The position numbers and the translations under genes are program-made. The notes under the pieces were generated by a model that was given only the letters and a program-made list of their open reading frames with translations, was not told the DNA's origin and ran no database searches. A stretch of DNA of 64,000 bases from Pseudomaricurvus hydrocarbonicus. Lineage in GTDB: Bacteria; Pseudomonadota; Gammaproteobacteria; Pseudomonadales; Cellvibrionaceae. This document shows, piece by piece, positions 59,081 through 64,000 of the stretch; positions within the stretch are counted from its first letter, which is position 1; each line of letters begins with the position of its first letter. The DNA lies in the NCBI RefSeq assembly GCF_011602365.1, contig NZ_JAAONZ010000004.1:62001-126000 (forward strand), given 5' to 3'.

Positions 59081-60231
59081 TGGCGCCTGTCGAGCAATGT
59101 GCACCAGGACAGCCTGGTGTTGACCCCAAATTACTGAGCACTCTAATCCCCCTGGGCAGCCTTATGGAGGCTCATCAGCAGGAGTTATTGGGCAACAGTG
59201 AGGTGTTGTATCTCTGTCAGGGGGATTCGCTGTTTCACATTGGCCAGTATGACCAGACTGAGTTTTATCTGCTCAGTGGCGAGGTGAGGCTTGAGTTTTC
59301 TCCCGATCGGCACGTATACGTGACAGCGGGCAAAGCATTTGCCCCAATAGCCCAGGCTCAACCCAGAAACTGCACTGCGTTTGCAAGCACCGATGCCACG
59401 TTACTCAAGGTAAATCGGCTGCACCTGGAGCGGCTGTTGGGCTGGAGCCAGGCGGCCGAGCATTTATTGGTAGACCTCTCGATTCAGCGGGACCTCGATG
59501 AAGATGCTGTGTGGCTGGATACGGTGTTGCGCTCCAACTTGTTCCTGAAGGTGCCACCCACGAATGTGAATAACATCATCAAGCACCTGGTGACTCGGGT
59601 GGTCAACGCCGGTGAGGTCATTATTCGCCAGGGCGACCTGGGCGATTGCTGTTATTTCATTAAAGAAGGGGTGGCTGATGTAACCCGAGCGGATGTTGCG
59701 CCAGGTGCTTACACGCGAGGCGTACACCCGGAGCATTTGGCCACCATCTGTGAGGGGCGCTGTTTTGGGGAGGACGCCTTGATTCAGGAGACCCGCCGAA
59801 ACGCCACTGTGACCATGCAAACCGATGGCGTTTTGCTGGTGCTGGACAAGCACCGGTTCCTGGGCTTGCTGAAAGAGCCGGTTGTTGACGAAATTACCCC
59901 ACAGACACTTCAAAGCTCAGGACACCAATGTATCTTTCTGGATGTCAGGACCGAGGCCGAGTACAACCTGGGGCACTTGGCTGAATCGGTCAATGTGCCG
60001 TTGCATTTGCTGCATCTCAAACAGCGTCTTCTCGACCCCTCAAAATGCTACATTGCCTACTGCAACAGTGGCTTGAGGTCGCGTGTGGTTTGTCATTTTT
60101 TACGCGAAATGGGCTATGAGGTGGTGTCCCTCCAGGGCGGCATAGCCTCACTGGAGCGTGAGTATAAGCAACAACACTGGAGCCGGCGAGATTACTTTTT
60201 GAAAAACGGTCAGGTAATGGAAGGCCATTGA
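59080..60231 (+). CDS. Double cyclic-nucleotide-binding domain-rhodanese fusion protein
   Basis: The 383-residue protein has two CNB (CRP-like) domains, about 25-130 and 140-260, then a rhodanese domain (about 275-375). The second CNB has an intact phosphate-binding cassette (FGEDALIQETRRNATV); the first has lost it (VTAGKAFAPIAQAQPRN). The rhodanese contains FLDVRTEAEYNLGHL and the active loop YCNSGLRSRV with the catalytic Cys, so sulfur transfer is likely. No HTH or membrane span follows, so it is not a CRP regulator. It overlaps the desulfhydrase stop (TGATG) and ends tail-to-tail over 22 nt with the DUF1853 gene. Confidence 0.88.
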   Translation: MAPVEQCAPGQPGVDPKLLSTLIPLGSLMEAHQQELLGNSEVLYLCQGDSLFHIGQYDQTEFYLLSGEVRLEFSPDRHVYVTAGKAFAPIAQAQPRNCTAFASTDATLLKVNRLHLERLLGWSQAAEHLLVDLSIQRDLDEDAVWLDTVLRSNLFLKVPPTNVNNIIKHLVTRVVNAGEVIIRQGDLGDCCYFIKEGVADVTRADVAPGAYTRGVHPEHLATICEGRCFGEDALIQETRRNATVTMQTDGVLLVLDKHRFLGLLKEPVVDEITPQTLQSSGHQCIFLDVRTEAEYNLGHLAESVNVPLHLLHLKQRLLDPSKCYIAYCNSGLRSRVVCHFLREMGYEVVSLQGGIASLEREYKQQHWSRRDYFLKNGQVMEGH

Positions 60232-61238
60232 TTGGGAACGACAAACAGGCGTTCCTGTTCGCGCCAGTGGTTTGCTGAGGGTGCCAGGCGTATCACCTGC
60301 ACCGGCTGTTGGTGTGATGCGAAGTGGGTTGTCAGCAAGTCATGCAGTGCGCCAGTGGATATGGCATCGGACTTGTTTGATAGTGGCACCGCCTGTGGTG
60401 ACAACCACTGATGGCGCGCCAGCAATACCCAATAAGTGGGGGGCATTGATGTCAGCTCTTGCAGCTTTAGCCAGCGGCCTCTGAGGTGAAGGGGGTGAAG
60501 GTAGGCGGGAAGCTCTTTACCCGGCATCCCTCTCGCGGGGTAAAACAGCCGCCCCCGCATGATCAATTGCGTCGTCAGTTTTTCTACTTGCCAGTGGGCT
60601 GGCAAGGTGATGGCTGCAGAGCAGATCCGGTCCGTGGACTTAGCCGCGGGGTGTAAGCGCTGCAATTGCTTATCAACCAGCTGGTGCCATTTCAGATCCA
60701 GTCGGTCAATGGCTTGGGGGCCAACCCAGCTGTAGCGACTGTCAGCGCGTTTCTCTCTGGGCAACTTGTCACTTTCAATGCCGAGGTAAAATTTGACGGC
60801 CAGTTCACTGTGAACCAGCTCCCCGGTGTTCGGGTTCCAGCTGACCGCATCCACTTCTCCCAGAGTTTTTCCATTCTGGTGGAGCTGGATATTGAAGCGG
60901 TGCTCCAGATGGGGGGAGCGGCGTTGCCACCAAAATTGCCAATAGTATTCGAATTGGAAGCCCAGGCGGCTGGAAGGACACTGCTTCATCCATTGTTCCA
61001 GTGGCTCGGGCGATTCATCCAAAGACTCAAGCCACGCGCAATCCTGCGGAGTCATGCCGTTATCAGGCGCAGCGGACAGTGGCAGGGTCTCATCTGACCT
61101 GGTATGGCTGCTGGAGATGGTGGCACTTTGAATGTGCCTGACGTCCACCAGGGGGGGGCTGAAGATGCACCAGGCCAGATTGCGTACCAGCGGGTGCTTC
61201 AGTGCTGAGCGCGGTGGCTGCAGGTAATCGGTCTTCAT
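60210..61238 (-). CDS. DUF1853 family protein
   Basis: The 342-residue protein matches DUF1853: PLVRNLAWCIFSPPLV at the N-terminus, RLGFQFEYYWQFWWQ, GKTLGEVDAVSWNPNTGELVHSELAVKFYLG, and the C-terminal WVLLARHQWLSP. GEVDAV...SELAVKFYL has the spaced E-D...E-x-K layout of PD-(D/E)XK nucleases, so a nuclease-like fold is possible, but this is inference. The family commonly lies next to nadK, as here (divergent). The frame opens at TTG two codons earlier; ATG 61238 is used. Confidence 0.85.
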   Translation of the reverse strand: MKTDYLQPPRSALKHPLVRNLAWCIFSPPLVDVRHIQSATISSSHTRSDETLPLSAAPDNGMTPQDCAWLESLDESPEPLEQWMKQCPSSRLGFQFEYYWQFWWQRRSPHLEHRFNIQLHQNGKTLGEVDAVSWNPNTGELVHSELAVKFYLGIESDKLPREKRADSRYSWVGPQAIDRLDLKWHQLVDKQLQRLHPAAKSTDRICSAAITLPAHWQVEKLTTQLIMRGRLFYPARGMPGKELPAYLHPLHLRGRWLKLQELTSMPPTYWVLLARHQWLSPQAVPLSNKSDAISTGALHDLLTTHFASHQQPVQVIRLAPSANHWREQERLFVVPNQWPSIT

Positions 61239-61253
61239 TGGCAATTGGTGTCC

Positions 61254-61282
61254 CTGACGAGAGTGACTTAAACCGCTATAAT
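61254..61282 (+). promoter_or_regulatory. Sigma-70 promoter of nadK
   Basis: TATAAT (61277-61282) with CTGACG (61254-61259) 17 bp upstream lies 30 nt before nadK. The -10 is a perfect consensus match. Confidence 0.7.
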
Positions 61283-61312
61283 AGCTAACTTTCTCGTTTT
61301 AAGAGCTCAAAT

Positions 61313-62194
61313 ATGTCGGAATTTAATCGTATTGGCTTGGTCGGCCGCCTCGGCAGCGACAGCGCTCTACACACGCTTAAAAGGTTGATACGTTACTTGC
61401 AGTCCAGAGGATTGGACATCGTATTGGAGGAGGAGACGGCGGCGGCCCTTCCCGGACACCTTTTGGAAGTCTCTACCAATGAAACTCTGGGCAAAACCTG
61501 CGACCTGGTGATTGTCGTGGGCGGTGATGGCAGTTTGTTGGGGGCCGCGCGAGCGCTTTCAAAATACAACGTGCCTTTGCTGGGGGTGAACCGGGGTCGT
61601 CTCGGGTTTCTGACAGACATTACCCCGGATGATATCGAGGTACTGGTGGCCGACGTCCTCGATGGCAAGTATATGATGGAAACCCGCTTTTTACTGGATA
61701 CTTCGGTGATCCGAAAAGGTGCCTTAATCGGCGGGGGCGACGCGCTTAACGATGTCGTAATCCACCCCGGCCGACTGATCCGGATGATTGAGTTTGAACT
61801 CTACATCGATGGCCAGTTTGTCTACAGTCAGCGATCTGACGGTTTAATTATTTCGACTCCGACAGGGTCAACAGCTTATGCTTTGAGCGGCGGAGGGCCT
61901 ATCATGCACCCGAAGCTCGATGCCATTGTGATAGTCCCTATGAACCCCCACACCTTGAGCAGTCGCCCGATTGTCGTTGACGGTAACAGTGAAATTAAAA
62001 TCATTGTCGGGGAAGAGAACTCAGCTTACCCTCATGTGACCTGCGATGGCCAGAATCATGTGGTGACGAACCCCGGTGATGAAATTCACATTCACAAAAA
62101 ACCTCATAAATTGCACTTGATACACCCGCTGAATCACAACTTTTATGAAACCTGCCGAACCAAGTTGGGGTGGGGCAGTCACTTAGGTAATTAA
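61313..62194 (+). CDS. nadK: NAD kinase
   Basis: NadK phosphorylates NAD to NADP. The 293 residues match E. coli NadK (292) with the catalytic GGDG in IVVGGDGSLLGAARAL, GVNRGRLGFLTDITPDDIE, ALNDVVIHPG and the NAD-site DGLIISTPTGSTAYALSGGGPIMHP, followed by IVIVPMNPHTLSSRPIVV. It begins a plus-strand operon nadK-metallophosphoesterase-rhomboid, the order also found in Pseudomonas. Confidence 0.97.
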   Translation: MSEFNRIGLVGRLGSDSALHTLKRLIRYLQSRGLDIVLEEETAAALPGHLLEVSTNETLGKTCDLVIVVGGDGSLLGAARALSKYNVPLLGVNRGRLGFLTDITPDDIEVLVADVLDGKYMMETRFLLDTSVIRKGALIGGGDALNDVVIHPGRLIRMIEFELYIDGQFVYSQRSDGLIISTPTGSTAYALSGGGPIMHPKLDAIVIVPMNPHTLSSRPIVVDGNSEIKIIVGEENSAYPHVTCDGQNHVVTNPGDEIHIHKKPHKLHLIHPLNHNFYETCRTKLGWGSHLGN

Positions 62195-62215
62195 AGCGGA
62201 TCAATTGTAGAGGTT

Positions 62216-63238
62216 ATGACGTTGGACAAGGCTCTCTCAAGCCAGGCTCTCTTAACTGAGGTGCTTTCATCGCAGGTGCAAGTCGATGTTTTCGGCGATA
62301 TTCACGGGTGTTTCACGGCCCTGCTAAAACTGCTTGATCGACTTGGCTATGAAGAACAGGACGGAGTCTATCAGCATCCCGAGAGGCTGGCGGTTTTTGT
62401 TGGGGACCTGATTGACCGCGGTCCCCAAATTCGAGAAACACTGGATCTGGTTTACCGCATGCATCAGGCCGGCAAGGCCTTGATGGTCCTGGGAAACCAT
62501 GAATACAACGCCATTCGTTTTCAGCAGGAGATCCTTGTCTACTTATTGGCGGGGGATGACAGCGGCATACCGGATCGCCTGCAACGGTTGATGAAAGAAA
62601 CCCTGGACCAGTTCCGGGATTTCCCCGATGACTGGCAAAGATTCACCCAATGGTTTTCCGCCTTGCCGCTGTACATTGATGCCCCGGCCTTTCGTGTGGT
62701 CCACGCCTGCTGGGATGAAAGCCTCATTGACGAATACAAATCGCGCTACCCCCAACCGGAGCTGACGCAAGAGTTTATTGCCGCCTCCAAACAAAAAGGC
62801 TCTTTTGAAAGTCAATTGGTCGATCGTTTGACTCGCGGTACCAGCATGCCACTTCCTGATGGTATGCAGCTGCACAGCGAAGACGGCTTCATCCGACGTT
62901 TTTTTCGCACCAAATTTTGGGAAGAAAGCCCCAAAACTTATGGTGACGTGGTGTTCCAGCCCGATCCTTTGCCCTACGATCTGGCAGAGCACCCGATCAA
63001 GAGTCATCACAAGGGTAAACTCTTGCAGTACGATTCCAGGGCCATTCCAGTGTTTTTCGGTCACTACTGGCTGAAGGGGCGGCCGAAACCTCTGCAGCCA
63101 AACGTCGCCTGCCTGGATTACAGTGCAGTAAACTTTGGACGTTTGACGGCTTATCGGTTTTCGGGAGAATCCGTTTTGAGTGAGGATAATTTTCAGTGGG
63201 TATACGTTGAACGAGCCGATAAAGGGGAAAGCGTGTGA
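62216..63238 (+). CDS. Metallophosphoesterase (calcineurin-like phosphatase)
   Basis: The 340-residue protein has the two-metal phosphoesterase signature: VDVFGDIHGCFTALLKLLD, VFVGDLIDRGPQIRETLD and VLGNHEYNAIRF near 30-110, with later His in VVHACWDES and FFGHYWLKG. The GDIHG/GDLIDRG/GNHE set is shared with PPP-type Ser/Thr phosphatases and diadenosine tetraphosphatases, so either phosphoprotein or nucleotide substrates are possible. It starts 21 nt after nadK, and its stop overlaps the GTG start of the rhomboid gene (GTGA). Confidence 0.88.
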   Translation: MTLDKALSSQALLTEVLSSQVQVDVFGDIHGCFTALLKLLDRLGYEEQDGVYQHPERLAVFVGDLIDRGPQIRETLDLVYRMHQAGKALMVLGNHEYNAIRFQQEILVYLLAGDDSGIPDRLQRLMKETLDQFRDFPDDWQRFTQWFSALPLYIDAPAFRVVHACWDESLIDEYKSRYPQPELTQEFIAASKQKGSFESQLVDRLTRGTSMPLPDGMQLHSEDGFIRRFFRTKFWEESPKTYGDVVFQPDPLPYDLAEHPIKSHHKGKLLQYDSRAIPVFFGHYWLKGRPKPLQPNVACLDYSAVNFGRLTAYRFSGESVLSEDNFQWVYVERADKGESV

Positions 63239-64000
63239 ATTGGTATAAAGTGGGTTCATTTGCACTGTCGATGGACTTGAGCCCCTTGCTCACCCAGTTG
63301 AAACAACAGGGTGTTGTATATCGGGTGACAGAAGAGCCGAAAGGCCAGTGCTTGTGGTTAAGCAATGAATTACAAGCAGGGCAACTCAAGCAGTTCATCC
63401 ATGAACACGGTTTGGACTCCCTGCAACCATCGACGATGGGCGAAGCTGCTGTAAAAACCACCGCCTCACTGCAGGATGGTGAACAGTTTATGTGGCGTAA
63501 ATTGTTTGAGCTGCGCCGGGCCATGGGGCATTACCCCGTGACATTATTGTGTATTTTGCTGGGGATCCTCGGGGCAATTTGTGTTCATTACGATCATCAG
63601 TTAACCCTGGTTTCCCTGCTGACCTTTCAGCCGATCTATATTGTTGGGGAACACGTTGGGCTGGGGACCGTCACAGAAGGCTTGTCACAAGGGCAGTATT
63701 GGAGGTTGTTCACGCCGGTATTTTTACACTTTGGGCTGTTTCACATCCTGTTTAACGGCCTTTGGATCTGGGAGTTTGGTCGTCGGATCGAATTGGGGCT
63801 GGGATCTGCCATTTTATCGGGGTTGATTATCACTATCGGTTTGGCCAGTAACCTGGCTCAATACTGGTGGGGTGGGGCGTCACTGTTTGGCGGCCTGTCC
63901 GGAGTTTTGTATGGCTTGATGGGTTTTTTGTGGATTTACAATAAATTCAGGCCTCACCCTGTGTTTGCACTGCAGCCGGGCATCATTGGCTTTATGATCG
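63235..64000 (+). CDS. Rhomboid family intramembrane serine protease (3' end beyond window)
   Basis: The reading frame starts at GTG 63235, overlapping the previous stop, and is still open at 64000, with 255 residues visible. A soluble N-terminal domain (1-90, MNWYKVGSFALSMDLSPLL) resembles the GlpG cytosolic domain. Membrane helices begin at about 98 (YPVTLLCILLGILGAIC). TPVFLHFGLFHILFNGLW carries the HxxxN motif and SLFGGLSGVLYGLMGF holds the catalytic Ser of GxSG; the catalytic His helix lies beyond the window. It probably cleaves membrane proteins within the bilayer. Part of the nadK operon. Confidence 0.9.
   Translation, partial: MNWYKVGSFALSMDLSPLLTQLKQQGVVYRVTEEPKGQCLWLSNELQAGQLKQFIHEHGLDSLQPSTMGEAAVKTTASLQDGEQFMWRKLFELRRAMGHYPVTLLCILLGILGAICVHYDHQLTLVSLLTFQPIYIVGEHVGLGTVTEGLSQGQYWRLFTPVFLHFGLFHILFNGLWIWEFGRRIELGLGSAILSGLIITIGLASNLAQYWWGGASLFGGLSGVLYGLMGFLWIYNKFRPHPVFALQPGIIGFMI

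Overview
The window is chromosomal DNA of a gammaproteobacterium, most likely from the Pseudomonadales and their marine relatives. This rests on gene order I recall from Pseudomonas: mnmA-hflD; idh-icd-cspD-clpS-clpA-infA-ate-aat-trxB-ftsK-lolA-rarA-serS-cysG; the sulfite reductase/DUF934 pair near metH and nfuA; and DUF1853-nadK-phosphoesterase-rhomboid. Almost everything is ordinary housekeeping sequence. I see no phage, insertion sequence, integron, CRISPR array or rRNA operon.

Region 1 (1-15 kb). A minus-strand tRNA and nucleotide block comes first: hflD, mnmA, an endonuclease/phosphatase-fold protein, a NudJ-like hydrolase and rluE. Two unrelated isocitrate dehydrogenases (monomeric idh, dimeric icd) follow in tandem. 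Next is the protein-quality-control cluster: cspD-like, clpS, clpA, infA, ate and aat. Ate and Aat add destabilising N-terminal residues, ClpS recognises them, and ClpA unfolds the substrate for ClpP, so the whole N-degron route sits in about 5 kb. trxB ends the block.

Region 2 (15-25 kb). A plus-strand run ftsK-lolA-rarA-crcB-serS-cysG covers chromosome segregation, lipoprotein sorting, replication-fork maintenance, fluoride export, seryl-tRNA and siroheme synthesis. Glutathione reductase (gor) and a small membrane protein follow.

Region 3 (25-38 kb). This holds a Kef-type antiporter; siroheme sulfite/nitrite reductase with DUF934; an unannotated 38-residue membrane microprotein with its own promoter and terminator; a MarR regulator; DUF2970; metH; nfuA; a crotonase-family enzyme; and DAHP synthase. 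CysG makes the siroheme that the reductase needs. metH and nfuA are divergent, and each promoter carries a striking palindrome.

Region 4 (38-55 kb). An AddAB-like helicase-nuclease pair, a TPR protein, rmuC, an AEC transporter, DUF2489, trmA, a flavin reductase, a large DUF6351 protein and an orphan PAS histidine kinase.

Region 5 (55-64 kb). tRNA-Val(UAC) and tRNA-Asp(GUC), an unannotated 28-residue acidic peptide gene, an unknown coiled-coil protein, a translationally coupled pair (PLP-dependent ACC deaminase/D-cysteine desulfhydrase relative plus a cyclic-nucleotide-binding/rhodanese fusion), DUF1853, nadK, a metallophosphoesterase and a rhomboid protease cut by the window end.

The parts that look least described are the two microprotein genes, the cyclic-nucleotide/rhodanese/desulfhydrase pair, a 21-bp tandem repeat after the crotonase gene, and several palindromic operators or structured intergenic stretches. 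Functions are called from remembered family motifs; no database search was possible.
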